From Allobosea sp. CRIB-10 (GTDB lineage: Bacteria; Pseudomonadota; Alphaproteobacteria; Rhizobiales; Beijerinckiaceae), in contig NZ_FOKP01000006.1 of NCBI RefSeq assembly GCF_900112185.1, positions 1 to 64,000 on the forward strand: a stretch of DNA of 64,000 nt, read 5' to 3'. Positions 24,668 to 33,212 of the stretch are shown in pieces. Numbering within the stretch: the first letter of the stretch is position 1; the number at the start of each line of letters is the position of its first letter. The position numbers and the translations under genes were made by a program. The notes under the pieces are model-generated. The model did not search any database and was not told the DNA's origin. It saw only the letters and a list, made by a program, of their open reading frames with translations.

Positions 24668-26068
24668 ATGAGCGATACGCCGCGTCTTGGCCTGCCCCTG
24701 CTCGCCGCCGGGCAGGCGCAGAAACACGTCACCCACAACGATGCGCTGATGCGGCTCGATGCGCTGGTGCATCTCGTCGTCTCGAGCCGCACGCAGACCG
24801 TCCCGCCGGCTTCGCCTGGCGAGACTGCCGCCTATATCGTGCCGGCCGGCGGTTCCGGTGTCTTTGCCGGCCATCAGGACGCTCTCGCCATCTTCGAGGA
24901 TGGCGCCTGGAGTTTTCTCGCACCGCGCGCCGGCTGGCAGGCGTGGGTGAGCGACGAGGCCGAGCACCATGTCTGGACCGGCACGCAATGGCGGCGGTCT
25001 CAGCCGGAAGGCGCGGGCGCGCCACTCTGGGGAGTGAATGCGACGGCCGATACCACGAATCGGCTTGCAATCTCCGCCGATGCGACCCTGTTCAATCACG
25101 CCGGCACCGACCACCGGCTCAAGCTCAACAAGGCGAGCGCTGCGCACACGGCGAGCCTGCTCTTCCAGGACAACTGGTCCGGTCGGGCCGAGATCGGGCT
25201 TGCCGGCGACGACCAGTTGCGGATCAAGGTCAGCCCTGACGGCTCGAACTGGGCGGAAGCGCTGGTCATCGACCGGACGAGCGGCCTCGTTTCGCTCCCG
25301 GCCAGCAGCTGGGCGCAGGAGACGCCGCGGCCGAACCTGCTCGTCAATGGCGACTGGCAGATCAACCAGCGCGGCTTTGCCGGCGGCGCCTTGGCCGCCG
25401 GAGTGTTCGGCTATGACCGCTGGCAGGCGCATACCAGTGGCGCCAATCTCAGTCGCAACGGCTTCGACCTGACGCTGACCTCCGGCGCGGTCAGGCAGAC
25501 CGTCGAGCCGGCGCTCTGGGGCGTGACGTCGTTCGCCTCGACGCCGCTCTGCGTGTCGGTCGAGAATCTCAGCGGCGGCAGCCTCGCTGTGACGGTCGGC
25601 AGCGTCTCCGGAACGATCACCGCGGGAAGCGGCCGCCGCTTCGTCGTCTTGACGCCGGCCGCCGGCGACACCGGCAACCTGACGGTGCAACTCGCACCGG
25701 CGACGGGGGCGGTGACCTTCCGCGCGATCAAGCTCGAAACCGGCGCGGTGCCCAGCGCCTGGCTGGCGCGCAGCCAGACGCAGGAGCGGCAGCTCTGCGA
25801 GCGCTACTATTGGCGGCCCGGTCTTCCATGGATCATCGACTGCTATCAGGCGAGCGGCGCGTACTCGCAGCAGATCCTCGCTTTCCCGACCGCGATGCGG
25901 GCCGTACCGACGGCGAGCTATTCGGTCACGGGCGAGGTCAACATCTTCGGCGGCGAGCGCTCGGTCTCGTCGAGCTCCAACATCTGCGCGGTGGCATCGA
26001 TCCGGGCCTCGGCGCTCGGCCGCGCCTATGCCGTTTTCAGCGACATCGCCTTCAACGCTGAGCTTTGA
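24668..26068 (+). CDS. DUF2793 domain protein with tail-fibre-like C-terminus
   Basis: A 466-residue protein. The N-terminal 110 residues match the DUF2793 module found in phage and gene-transfer-agent-like proteins: TPRLGLPLLAAGQAQKHVTHNDAL, then a region with FEDGAWSFLAPRAGWQAWV. The middle and C-terminal parts (about 220-465) resemble phage tail-fibre beta-sandwich repeats: NLLVNGDWQINQRGF, YDRWQAH, FRAIKLETGAVPSAW and the closing CERYYW before a variable tip. These modules bind surface glycans. ATG 24668 is preferred over an earlier ATG at 24626 because GAGG lies just upstream. No other phage gene is present nearby. The next genes are glycan-related, so it may be a surface or GTA-associated adhesin. 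Function is not established. Confidence 0.82.
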   Translation: MSDTPRLGLPLLAAGQAQKHVTHNDALMRLDALVHLVVSSRTQTVPPASPGETAAYIVPAGGSGVFAGHQDALAIFEDGAWSFLAPRAGWQAWVSDEAEHHVWTGTQWRRSQPEGAGAPLWGVNATADTTNRLAISADATLFNHAGTDHRLKLNKASAAHTASLLFQDNWSGRAEIGLAGDDQLRIKVSPDGSNWAEALVIDRTSGLVSLPASSWAQETPRPNLLVNGDWQINQRGFAGGALAAGVFGYDRWQAHTSGANLSRNGFDLTLTSGAVRQTVEPALWGVTSFASTPLCVSVENLSGGSLAVTVGSVSGTITAGSGRRFVVLTPAAGDTGNLTVQLAPATGAVTFRAIKLETGAVPSAWLARSQTQERQLCERYYWRPGLPWIIDCYQASGAYSQQILAFPTAMRAVPTASYSVTGEVNIFGGERSVSSSSNICAVASIRASALGRAYAVFSDIAFNAEL

Positions 26069-26070
26069 GC

Positions 26071-26084
26071 GGCCCTCGCGGGCC
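26071..26084. terminator. Possible bidirectional terminator hairpin
   Basis: GGCCC (26071-26075) and GGGCC (26080-26084) form a short GC stem with a TCGC loop in the 24 bp between two convergent genes. There is no clear U-run on either side, so factor-independent termination is uncertain. Confidence 0.35.
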
Positions 26085-26092
26085 AGGTCCCA

Positions 26093-27433
26093 TCAGGCCT
26101 TGAAGACGTTCTCCGCCTTGATTCCGGCGCGCGCGCAGACATTGCGGGTGTCGACGACCAGCTTCGAGCCGGCGACGATCGCCGCATAATCGACGTCGTC
26201 GTGGTCGGTCGCGATCAGGACGGCGTCGAAGGCCGCGAGCGAGGCGGGATCGACCGGCACGCTTCTGCGGCCTGCGAGCATCGCGTGCTCGCGGGTCGGC
26301 GGAAGCACCGGGACATGCGGGTCGTGGAAGGCGGTGCGGGCGCCGCGCTTCTCGATCAGCTCGATCAGCTTGAGCGAAGGGCTCTCGCGGGTGTCCTCGA
26401 CATTCTTCTTGTAGGCTAGGCCGAGGATCAGGATCGAGGCGTCGCTCAAATTCTTGCGGCCGTGGAGGTCGAGCAGGGTCGCGAGGCGGTCGACGACCAG
26501 ATAGGGCATGCGAGTGTTTATCTCGCCGGCAAGCTCGATGAAGCGCGTGGCGACGTCGTATTCGCGCGCCTTCCAGGTCAGGTAGAACGGATCGATCGGG
26601 ACGCAGTGGCCGCCGAGCCCGGGGCCGGGGTAGAAGGGCATGAAGCCGAAAGGCTTGGTCTTCGCCGCCTCGATTACCTCCCAGATATCGATGCCCATGG
26701 CCGAGTAGACCGTCTTGAGCTCGTTGACGAGGGCAATGTTGACGGAACGGAAGATGTTCTCCGTCAGCTTGACGGCTTCCGCCGTCGCGGTCGAGGAGAC
26801 CGGCACGGTCTTGACGACGAGCGCGCCATAGAGCGCCATCGCCATTGCCAGCGCATCGGAGCCGTCTCCGCCGACGACTTTCGGAATGGTGGAGGTGCCG
26901 AAGTCCGGATTGCCCGGGTCCTCGCGCTCGGGCGAGAAGGCGAGGAAGAAGTCCTCGCCGCATTTCAGCCCGCTCGCCTGCTCCAGGATCGGCCGCATGA
27001 CCTCGTCGGTTGTCCCGGGATAGGTCGTCGATTCCAGCACGACGAGCTGGCCGCGGCGCAGGCGCCGGCCGATCGCCTCCGTCGTCCTGACGACATAGGA
27101 CAGATCCGGCTCGCGATGCCTGGTCAGCGGCGTCGGCACGGCGATCAGCAATGCGTCCGGCTCGCCCAGACGATCGAAATCCGCGGTCGCCACAAAACGG
27201 TCGGCGGCGACGGCCTGCGCGATCGGCTCCATCGGAATGTGCTTGATCGCACTGCGACCAGCATTGATGTCGTCGACCCGGCTGGCGTCGATGTCGAAGC
27301 CGACGACGCGAAAACCCTGCCGGAGGGTCGCGAGCGCGAGCGGAATGCCGACATAGCCGAGGCCGATAATGCCGACGACGAGCGAGCGGTCGTTGACGCG
27401 TTCAATGAATTGCTGGGCTGCTGGCGACGTCAC
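26093..27433 (-). CDS. UDP-glucose/UDP-N-acetylhexosamine 6-dehydrogenase family enzyme
   Basis: A 446-residue nucleotide-sugar dehydrogenase (NAD+-dependent 4-electron oxidation at C6 to a uronic acid), of the WecC/WbpA/TviB type rather than the Ugd type. The N-terminal Rossmann loop is VVGIIGLGYVGIPLALATLRQGF. The middle has AVPTPLTRHREPDLSYV and LESTTYPGTTDEVMRPIL, and the helical spacer has the conserved AEAVKLTENIFRSVNIALVNEL. The catalytic segment FYPGPGLGGHCVPIDPFYL contains GGHCVP where most family members have the catalytic Cys. The C-terminal domain has LGLAYKKNVEDTRESPS. A GTG start at 27433 is preferred, with CAGGA eight bases upstream. The frame extends to 27505. It makes a uronic-acid precursor for surface polysaccharide. 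Confidence 0.9.
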   Translation of the reverse strand: MTSPAAQQFIERVNDRSLVVGIIGLGYVGIPLALATLRQGFRVVGFDIDASRVDDINAGRSAIKHIPMEPIAQAVAADRFVATADFDRLGEPDALLIAVPTPLTRHREPDLSYVVRTTEAIGRRLRRGQLVVLESTTYPGTTDEVMRPILEQASGLKCGEDFFLAFSPEREDPGNPDFGTSTIPKVVGGDGSDALAMAMALYGALVVKTVPVSSTATAEAVKLTENIFRSVNIALVNELKTVYSAMGIDIWEVIEAAKTKPFGFMPFYPGPGLGGHCVPIDPFYLTWKAREYDVATRFIELAGEINTRMPYLVVDRLATLLDLHGRKNLSDASILILGLAYKKNVEDTRESPSLKLIELIEKRGARTAFHDPHVPVLPPTREHAMLAGRRSVPVDPASLAAFDAVLIATDHDDVDYAAIVAGSKLVVDTRNVCARAGIKAENVFKA

Positions 27434-27590
27434 AGTGCATCCTGAAATCGGGGCAGCATCGGCCAGCGGCCCAAGTCTCGACCGAGCTTCTTCCAGAGTT
27501 GCCAAACTGCGTCAACATCCGCCGAGGCCTTCGTGACGCAGTCTCGCCATGAGCGGACAAGCGGCGGCGGATCTTCCGCTGTGTTCGGCT

Positions 27591-28349
27591 TTAGTCTTTG
27601 AAAATGCTCTTGAAATGTCGGTTGATCGCGCCATCGTCGACGGCGATGCCGCGGTTCCGCTCGATCAGGAAGGTGGGGTGCCAATACCAGTCGTCGAAGC
27701 CGACATTGATGCGGTCATAGCCGGCCCCGGCCAGCAGAATCCGCATCTCTTCGCGCCGGGGTTCGACGAAATTGTGCTCGATGGTGAAGAGCGCGATCCG
27801 ATGCCGAGCGAAGTCGATCGTGCGCAGAATCTCCAGTTCCGATCCTTCGGTGTCGAGCGAGACATAGTCGAAGCCGGTTTCGGCGAAGTCTCCCATCGCT
27901 GCGATCGCGGCGAAGCTGATCGTTTCGACCTGGATCAGTCCATGCGTCGCGACGGCGCGAGCACGGTCGTCGGCATAGCGGTCATTGCCCGCGAATTCCG
28001 CCAGTGTCCCGATTTCCTGGGAGGGGATGAAGGACAGGATCTGGCCAGTCTCGCGATAGACCGCCCGCTCCAGGCAGATCGCGCTGCGGCTTTCGGTCAA
28101 GCGTGCGAACAGGGAGGGGTTCGGCTCGACGCAGACACCCTTCCAGCCATGCTCGCTTTCGAGGAAATAGCTGTTGCTGTGCAGCACGCCGTCGAAGGCG
28201 CCGATCTCGGCGAAACGGCCGTCGCGCCGGCCATTACACATGGCGAACACCCAGCGTTCCTGCTCGATCTGCGAATTGGTCGGCATGTCATAGGCGATCG
28301 CCGGATCGAAGCGTTCCGGTCCTGAACCTGCCATCGCTCGCCCCATCAT
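27591..28349 (-). CDS. FkbM family methyltransferase
   Basis: A 252-residue SAM-dependent O-methyltransferase of the FkbM family. The SAM loop is FAEIGAFDGVLHSNSYFLE with the acidic motif VCVEPNPSLFARL; later come DYVSLDTEGSELEILRTI (the family's DxEGxE catalytic-region motif) and LFTIEHNF. FkbM enzymes methylate hydroxyl groups of sugars or polyketides, and here it lies upstream of a nucleotide-sugar dehydrogenase in the same orientation, so methylation of a surface glycan is likely. The 157-bp gap to that gene contains no clear ORF (a frame at 27430-27684 has random composition). The ATG at 28349 is followed by others at 28346 and 28334, so the exact start is uncertain. Confidence 0.85.
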   Translation of the reverse strand: MMGRAMAGSGPERFDPAIAYDMPTNSQIEQERWVFAMCNGRRDGRFAEIGAFDGVLHSNSYFLESEHGWKGVCVEPNPSLFARLTESRSAICLERAVYRETGQILSFIPSQEIGTLAEFAGNDRYADDRARAVATHGLIQVETISFAAIAAMGDFAETGFDYVSLDTEGSELEILRTIDFARHRIALFTIEHNFVEPRREEMRILLAGAGYDRINVGFDDWYWHPTFLIERNRGIAVDDGAINRHFKSIFKD

Positions 28350-28405
28350 TGCCGCCGAACGAGCCTAGAGGCCCGAGGCGGCAAGGTGAAGCCAGGGCGG
28401 GCCGA

Positions 28406-30136
28406 TCAATGGATCTCCGGTTCCGCAACCTTGGCCGCGCCGGCGAGGTAATCGAAATCGCAGCCCTTGTCGGCCTGCTGGATATGGGCCGCCGACATCT
28501 TGCCCCAGCCGCGCGGGTAGTCGCGGTCCGGCGGCGTCCAGCTCTTCAGGCGCTCGGCGATCTCGGCGTCCGACAGGTTCACCGAGATGCTGCGTGCCTC
28601 GACGTCGACGCTGATGATGTCGCCGGTCTTCACCGCGGCGAGCGGGCCTTTGATGTAAGCCTCGGGCGCGATGTGGAGGACGCAGGCGCCGTAGCTGGTG
28701 CCGGACATGCGGGCGTCGGAGAGGCGCAGCATGTCGCGCACGCCCTGCTTCAAGAGCTTCTTCGGGATCGGCAGCATGCCCCATTCCGGCATGCCGGGGC
28801 CGCCCACGGGCCCGCAGTTCTTCAGCACCATGACGTGGTCGGCGGTGACGTCGAGATTCTCGTCGTTCACGGCCCTCATCATCGCATCATAGTCCTCAAA
28901 CACCAGTGCCGGGCCGGAATGCTTGAGCAGGCGCTCCTCGGCGGCGGAAGGCTTGATGACGCAGCCGCCCGGCGCGAGGTTGCCCTTCAGCACGGCAAGG
29001 CCGTTGGCGGTCGAGACCGGTCGGTCGAGCGGGCGGATGACGTTGTCGTCATAGACCTTGGCGAGCGCGATCGTCTCGGAGATCGGCTTGCCGGTCACGG
29101 TCATCGCGCCGGTGTGGAGCTTGCTTTCGAGCTGCTTCAGCAGAGCAGGGAGGCCACCGGCATAGAAGAAATCCTCCATCAGGAAATCGCCGGAAGGACG
29201 CAGGTTGGCGATCACCGGGACCTTGCGCGAGAAGGCGTCGAAATCATCGGGCGTCAGCGGCACTCCGGCACGGCCGGCCATGGCGACGAGATGGATGATG
29301 GCGTTGGTCGAGCCGGCGACCGCCATATGGACGGTCAGCGCGTTCTCGAAGCTCTCGCGGGTGAGGATGCGGTCGGGCGTCAGGTCTTCCCAGACCATCT
29401 CGACGATGCGCTTGCCGGCGGCGGCTGCCATGCGCGGATGGGCGGCGTCGGCGGCAGGAATGGCGGAGGCACCCGGCAAGGTGAGCCCCAATACCTCGGC
29501 ATGGCTCATCATCGTGGCGGCGGTGCCCATCACCATGCAGGTGCCGTGCGAGCGGGCGATGCCGCTCTCCATGTCGCGCCAGTCGGCGTCGGAGATGTTG
29601 CCGGCCTCCTTCTCGGCCCAGTACTTCCAGACATCGGCGCCGGAGCCGAGCGTCTTGCCGGCCCAGTTGCCGCGGAGCATCGGCCCGGCCGGCACGAAGA
29701 TGAAGGGCAGGCCGGCGCTGCAGGCGCCCATGATCAGCGCCGGGGTGGACTTGTCGCAGCCGCCCAGCAGCACGGCGCCGTCGAGCGGGTGCGAGCGGAT
29801 CGATTCCTCCGCCTCCATCGCCAGGAAGTTGCGGTAGAGCATGGTCGTCGGCTTCTGGTACTGCTCGGAGGCCGACATCACGGGGATCTCGACCGGGAAG
29901 CCGCCGGCGGCCCAGACCGCGCGCTTCACCGCCTCGGCGCGGTCGCGCAGATGGGTGTGGCAGGGGTTGATCTCGGACCAGGTGTTGAGGATGCCGATCA
30001 CCGGCTTGCCCATGAACTCGTCATGGTTGAGGCCCATCTGCAGCGCCCGCGAGCGATGCCCGAAGGAGCGCAGGTCGCTGGCGCCGAACCAGCGCTTCGA
30101 GCGCAGCGTGTCGGGCGTCTTGCGGGGATGGGACAT
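28406..30136 (-). CDS. IlvD/Edd family sugar-acid dehydratase
   Basis: A 576-residue iron-sulphur dehydratase of the IlvD/Edd family. The pattern matches the L-arabinonate/pentonate branch more than dihydroxy-acid dehydratase: the start KRWFGASDLRSFGHRSRALQMGL and the overall length fit these. The Fe-S cysteines are visible as NPCHTHLR, GGCDKSTPALIMGA and ARSHGTCMVMGTA. The Mg2+ and substrate region includes MASEQYQKPT-like residues and GNWAGKTLGSG, and the C-terminus has GPVGGPGMPEWG and LSDARMSGTSYG. It would dehydrate an aldonic acid to a 2-keto-3-deoxy acid. The next leftward operon, 171 bp upstream, encodes a DapA-type protein that would act on such a product. Confidence 0.92.
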   Translation of the reverse strand: MSHPRKTPDTLRSKRWFGASDLRSFGHRSRALQMGLNHDEFMGKPVIGILNTWSEINPCHTHLRDRAEAVKRAVWAAGGFPVEIPVMSASEQYQKPTTMLYRNFLAMEAEESIRSHPLDGAVLLGGCDKSTPALIMGACSAGLPFIFVPAGPMLRGNWAGKTLGSGADVWKYWAEKEAGNISDADWRDMESGIARSHGTCMVMGTAATMMSHAEVLGLTLPGASAIPAADAAHPRMAAAAGKRIVEMVWEDLTPDRILTRESFENALTVHMAVAGSTNAIIHLVAMAGRAGVPLTPDDFDAFSRKVPVIANLRPSGDFLMEDFFYAGGLPALLKQLESKLHTGAMTVTGKPISETIALAKVYDDNVIRPLDRPVSTANGLAVLKGNLAPGGCVIKPSAAEERLLKHSGPALVFEDYDAMMRAVNDENLDVTADHVMVLKNCGPVGGPGMPEWGMLPIPKKLLKQGVRDMLRLSDARMSGTSYGACVLHIAPEAYIKGPLAAVKTGDIISVDVEARSISVNLSDAEIAERLKSWTPPDRDYPRGWGKMSAAHIQQADKGCDFDYLAGAAKVAEPEIH

Positions 30137-30176
30137 CGGCGTTTCCTCGGTGTGTTCTTTGTCAATTCAACGGCTT

Positions 30177-30302
30177 GTCATTCCAGGGCGGCCCGCAGGG
30201 TCGAACCCGGAACCCACGACTGGGTGAAACGACTTCCGCTCAATGAGGGGCTCACCCGGTCGTGGGTTCCGGGTTCATCGCTGCGCGATGCCCCGGAATG
30301 AC
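30177..30302. repeat. Large intergenic inverted repeat
   Basis: Arms of 25 bp at 30203-30227 and 30252-30276 are reverse complements with a single mismatch. An outer pair GTCATTCC (30177-30184) and GGAATGAC (30295-30302) closes the structure. It occupies most of the 171-bp gap between the dehydratase and DapA-like genes, both leftward. It could be a dispersed palindromic element or an RNA processing site that sets the ratio of the two products. Confidence 0.75.
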
Positions 30303-30307
30303 AGAGG

Positions 30308-31222
30308 TTACTCCGCCGCTGCGCGCTGGCTGCCCCAGCTTCCGACGATCCTGCGCAGTTCGGCGCGCTCGGCCTCGCTCAACTCGGGCAGGCCGGGCAG
30401 GCGGACCGGGCCGACATTGGTGCCGAGCAGGCCAAGCGCCTCCTTGACCACCGTCACATTCGCGCCGTTGCCGTATTTGGTCCGCAGCGTCTCGAAGCCG
30501 GCGATCTCGTCGACCAGGCTGCGGGCGCGGTCGTAGTCGGTGGCTTCCAGCGCCTGCCAGATCGCCAGCGAGCGCTCGGGCGCGACATTGACCAGGCCCG
30601 AGGTGAAGCCGCGGGCGCCGAGCGCATGGAAGGGCGCGGCCCAGCCTTCGGCGAGGCCGCAAATCCAGTTGGCGCTCGAACCTTGCGTGGCGCGGACGCA
30701 TTCGGCGAGCAGCATCATGTTCGACGAGGCGAACTTGACGCCTGCGACATTGGGATGCGTCGCGACGCGGGCGAGGTCCTTCACGCCGATCGCGTCCGAA
30801 CGGATATAGGCGACAAGCGGGATATCCAGCGCCTCGGCGATGGCGAGGATGTAGTCGGCCTGGCTTTGCGGGGCGGCGAAGGGATCGAGCGGGTGATGCA
30901 CCATCACCGCATCGCAGCCGGCCCTGGCGGCGAGCTTGCCGGTGGCGACGGCTTCCCGCAGCGACCGGCCGATGCCGGCGGTGACCAGCGCCTTGCCGGC
31001 AGCGGCTTCGGCGGCGACGGCATGGCTGCGCACCACCTCGTCCGTGGTCATCGGGTAGAACTCGCCGGTATTGCCGGCCGAGACGATGTTGTGGATGCCT
31101 GCCTGCGCGATACGCGCGACGATCGTGCCGGTCAGTGCCCAGTCGGCCTCGCCATCGCCCTTCCAGGCGGTGACGTGAACGCCGGAAATGCCACGCAGCG
31201 CGCTGCGAACCCTGTCACTCAT
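30308..31222 (-). CDS. DapA/KDG aldolase family protein
   Basis: A 304-residue class I (Schiff-base) lyase of the dihydrodipicolinate synthase/N-acetylneuraminate lyase superfamily. In context it likely acts on a 2-keto-3-deoxy sugar acid (aldolase or dehydratase-decarboxylase). Seen are GISGVHVTAWKGDGEADW at the start, VSAGNTGEFYPMTTDEV (the T-T/G-x-x-GE pyruvate-binding region), the catalytic tyrosine in PLVAYIRSD, and the Schiff-base lysine in VAGVKFASSN. The Y-I-R sequence in place of Y-N-x-P is like keto-deoxy-glucarate enzymes. The ATG at 31222 overlaps the GntR stop by 8 bp, so they are translationally coupled. The frame extends upstream through the GntR gene and that part is not used. 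Confidence 0.88.
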   Translation of the reverse strand: MSDRVRSALRGISGVHVTAWKGDGEADWALTGTIVARIAQAGIHNIVSAGNTGEFYPMTTDEVVRSHAVAAEAAAGKALVTAGIGRSLREAVATGKLAARAGCDAVMVHHPLDPFAAPQSQADYILAIAEALDIPLVAYIRSDAIGVKDLARVATHPNVAGVKFASSNMMLLAECVRATQGSSANWICGLAEGWAAPFHALGARGFTSGLVNVAPERSLAIWQALEATDYDRARSLVDEIAGFETLRTKYGNGANVTVVKEALGLLGTNVGPVRLPGLPELSEAERAELRRIVGSWGSQRAAAE

Positions 31223-31919
31223 CGTAATCCAATCCTTCCGCGTCGGCGCCGAAGACCTGGCGCACATGGCTCTTGGCGGAGCGCACGATATGGCTGCGCA
31301 TGCGCTGCTCGGCCCTGGCCGGCTCATGCGCGCGCAACGCCTCGAAGATGCCGCGATGCTCCTCGAAGCCGCGGGCGCGCTCGCTGGGCTCGCCCAGCAG
31401 GGCGATGCGCTGGGCGTGGTCGTACATGCGCTGGCCGTCGAGCCGGCGTTCCAGATAGCCGCAGCCGGAAATGCGGTGGATCATGCCGTGATAGGCCTCG
31501 TTCAGATTGACGAGGTCTTCGAGGTCACCGTGCTCGGTCGCCTGCGCCATCTCGTCGATCAGGCGGGCCATGTCGGCGATTTCGCCGGTGCTGATCCGGT
31601 TGGCGGCGATGTGCGTCATGACGCTTTCGAGCGCGGCACGGCCGAGCGCCATTTCCAGCGCCTGACGCGCCGAGAACTCGACGAAGACGCCGCGGCGCGC
31701 CTCGGTCCGGACCAGCCCCTCGCTCTCCAGCATGCGGATCGCGTCCTTCACCGGCGTAGTCGAGACTCCCAGCATGTCGGCGAGCTGGCGCTCGTTCAGC
31801 CGCTCGCCCTCGCGGAAACTGCCCGCGACGATCGCCCGGCGCAGGCGCTCGTGCACATGCTCGCGCAGGGAGCGCAGCAAATGCGGCGAGACCGGTTCGA
31901 TGGCGAGCGCGTGTGACAT
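31215..31919 (-). CDS. GntR/FadR family transcriptional regulator
   Basis: A 234-residue regulator with an N-terminal GntR wHTH (about residues 18-82: EHVHERLRRAIVAGSFREGERL, then NERQLADMLGVSTTPVKDAIRMLESEGLV) and a C-terminal FCD domain (about 90-225) with the metal/ligand residues in NLNEAYHGMIHRISG and EEHRGIFEALRAHEPARAEQRM. FCD proteins often sense carboxylic sugar acids. It heads the leftward dehydratase/DapA operon and is divergent from the Bug receptor gene. The operator palindromes at 32014-32043 lie about 100 bp upstream of its start and about 80 bp from the Bug gene start. Confidence 0.93.
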   Translation of the reverse strand: MSHALAIEPVSPHLLRSLREHVHERLRRAIVAGSFREGERLNERQLADMLGVSTTPVKDAIRMLESEGLVRTEARRGVFVEFSARQALEMALGRAALESVMTHIAANRISTGEIADMARLIDEMAQATEHGDLEDLVNLNEAYHGMIHRISGCGYLERRLDGQRMYDHAQRIALLGEPSERARGFEEHRGIFEALRAHEPARAEQRMRSHIVRSAKSHVRQVFGADAEGLDYDE

Positions 31920-32013
31920 TCCATTCCCCTGGCGGGCCGCGGGACGATTCGATGTCCGAGCTGGCCCGTTGCCATTGCCTCACCAGACATCATAAAGCGC
32001 AAGCGACATCAAG

Positions 32014-32043
32014 TCTGAAATTTCAGATTTCAAATCTGAAATT
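32014..32043. promoter_or_regulatory. Twin overlapping operator palindromes (GntR)
   Basis: TCTGAAATTTCAGA at 32014-32027 is a perfect 14-bp palindrome. Overlapping it, AATTTCAGATTT (32019-32030) and AAATCTGAAATT (32032-32043) form 12-bp perfect arms around one C. The repeated half-site is TCTGAAAT/ATTTCAGA, three copies in all. The AT-rich block stands out in the GC-rich region. Its site between divergent GntR and Bug genes marks it as the control point of both transcripts. Confidence 0.8.
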
Positions 32044-32121
32044 GCATGTTATGAAGAGGACAAGATGGCCGCAAGACGCCGGAACGGCAACGGCCGGATG
32101 GTCGTGATGAGGGAGGATTGG

Positions 32122-33108
32122 ATGACATCGATCACGCGCCGCAGCCTGCTCGGCGGAGCCGGCGCCATGCTAGCGGCACCTGCTTTGACGCCTGCCTGGG
32201 CGCAGAGCGGCTATCCGGGAAGCAGGGTGGCGACCATCGTGGTGCCCTTTGCCGCCGGTGGCACCACCGACCTGCTCGGCCGCATCTTGGCCGACCGGCT
32301 GAGCGCGCGCCTCGGCGGCAAGTTCATCGTCGAGAACCGGGTGGGAGCTGGTGGCAACACCGGCGCCGCTGCGGTCGCGAAGGCCGATCCCGACGGTTAC
32401 ATGCTGACCATGGGCACGGTCTCCAGCCATGCCATCAATCCCGGCGTCTACACCAAGATGCCTTATGACCACATCAAGGACTTCGCGCCGATATCGCAGG
32501 TAGCGAGCGTGCCGAACCTGCTGATGGTCAATCTCGACCTGCCGGCCAAGACCGTGCCGGAGCTGATCGAGCTCTTGAAGAAGAACCCCGGCAAATACTC
32601 CTTTGGTTCCTCGGGCGCCGGCACCTCGACCCATATGGCGGCCGAGCTGTTCAAGGTCTCGACCGGCACCGACATGGTCCATGTGCCCTACCGCTCAAGC
32701 GGGCAGGTGACGCAGGACCTGCTCTCCGGCCAGATCCAGCTGACCTTCGACAACATCACGATCGCCTGGCCGCATGTCGAAGCCGGCAAGATCCGGGCGC
32801 TGGCGACGGCGACGCCGAAACGGCTCGCGGTCGCGCCGGATCTGCCGGCGCTGTCCGAGTTCATTCCCGGCTACGACGCCAGCTCCTGGCACGGCTTCTT
32901 CGCGCCGGCGAAGGTGCCCCCGGAGATCGTCGCCAGGCTCTCGACCGAGACGCAGGCGATCATGCGCGAGCCGGCGGTGGTCGAGCAGCTCAAGAAGCTC
33001 GGCGTCGATCCGGTCGGCTCGAGCCAGGCCGAATTCACCGCCCATATCGCCAGCGAGACCAAGCGCTGGGCCGAGGTGGCGCAGAAGGCCAATGTGAAGA
33101 TCGAATGA
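32122..33108 (+). CDS. Bug family (TctC-like) substrate-binding protein
   Basis: A 328-residue periplasmic receptor of the Bordetella uptake gene (Bug)/tripartite tricarboxylate transporter family. The N-terminus is a Tat-type signal: SITRRSLLGGAGAMLAAPAL with cleavage near WAQS. The mature protein has the family signature VVPFAAGGTTDLLGRILADRLS, the ligand loop ENRVGAGGNTGAAAVAKADPDGY, and GKIRALATATPKRLAVAPDLPALSE. ATG 32122 is chosen since GGGAGG precedes it; the frame extends to 32065. No TctA/TctB membrane partners are in the window, which is common for Bug proteins. The ligand is probably the carboxylic acid degraded by the divergent operon. Confidence 0.92.
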   Translation: MTSITRRSLLGGAGAMLAAPALTPAWAQSGYPGSRVATIVVPFAAGGTTDLLGRILADRLSARLGGKFIVENRVGAGGNTGAAAVAKADPDGYMLTMGTVSSHAINPGVYTKMPYDHIKDFAPISQVASVPNLLMVNLDLPAKTVPELIELLKKNPGKYSFGSSGAGTSTHMAAELFKVSTGTDMVHVPYRSSGQVTQDLLSGQIQLTFDNITIAWPHVEAGKIRALATATPKRLAVAPDLPALSEFIPGYDASSWHGFFAPAKVPPEIVARLSTETQAIMREPAVVEQLKKLGVDPVGSSQAEFTAHIASETKRWAEVAQKANVKIE

Positions 33109-33133
33109 TATGCCGAGCTGTGTGACAAGTACG

Positions 33134-33164
33134 CCGTCATCCCGGGTCAAGCCCGGGATGACGG
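33134..33164. repeat. Short perfect palindromic hairpin
   Basis: A perfect 13-bp stem pairs 33134-33146 with 33152-33164 around a 5-nt loop (TCAAG). This CCCGGG-centred hairpin lies after the Bug receptor gene and before the RraA-like gene. There is no U-run, so it is more likely a dispersed repeat or mRNA-stability hairpin than a terminator. Confidence 0.65.
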
Positions 33165-33212
33165 GTTCTGGAATGGCGCGCCAACTATCGGCCGCGAGAG
33201 GATGACTTTGAC

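Noticed and set aside
24230..25690. 486-codon minus-strand ORF
   Set aside because: It is antisense to the SDR and the DUF2793 gene, both of which have convincing motifs.
27430..27684. 84-codon minus-strand ORF between FkbM and the nucleotide-sugar dehydrogenase
   Set aside because: Proline/arginine-rich random sequence that overlaps the FkbM 3' end. No ribosome site and no helix or domain pattern.
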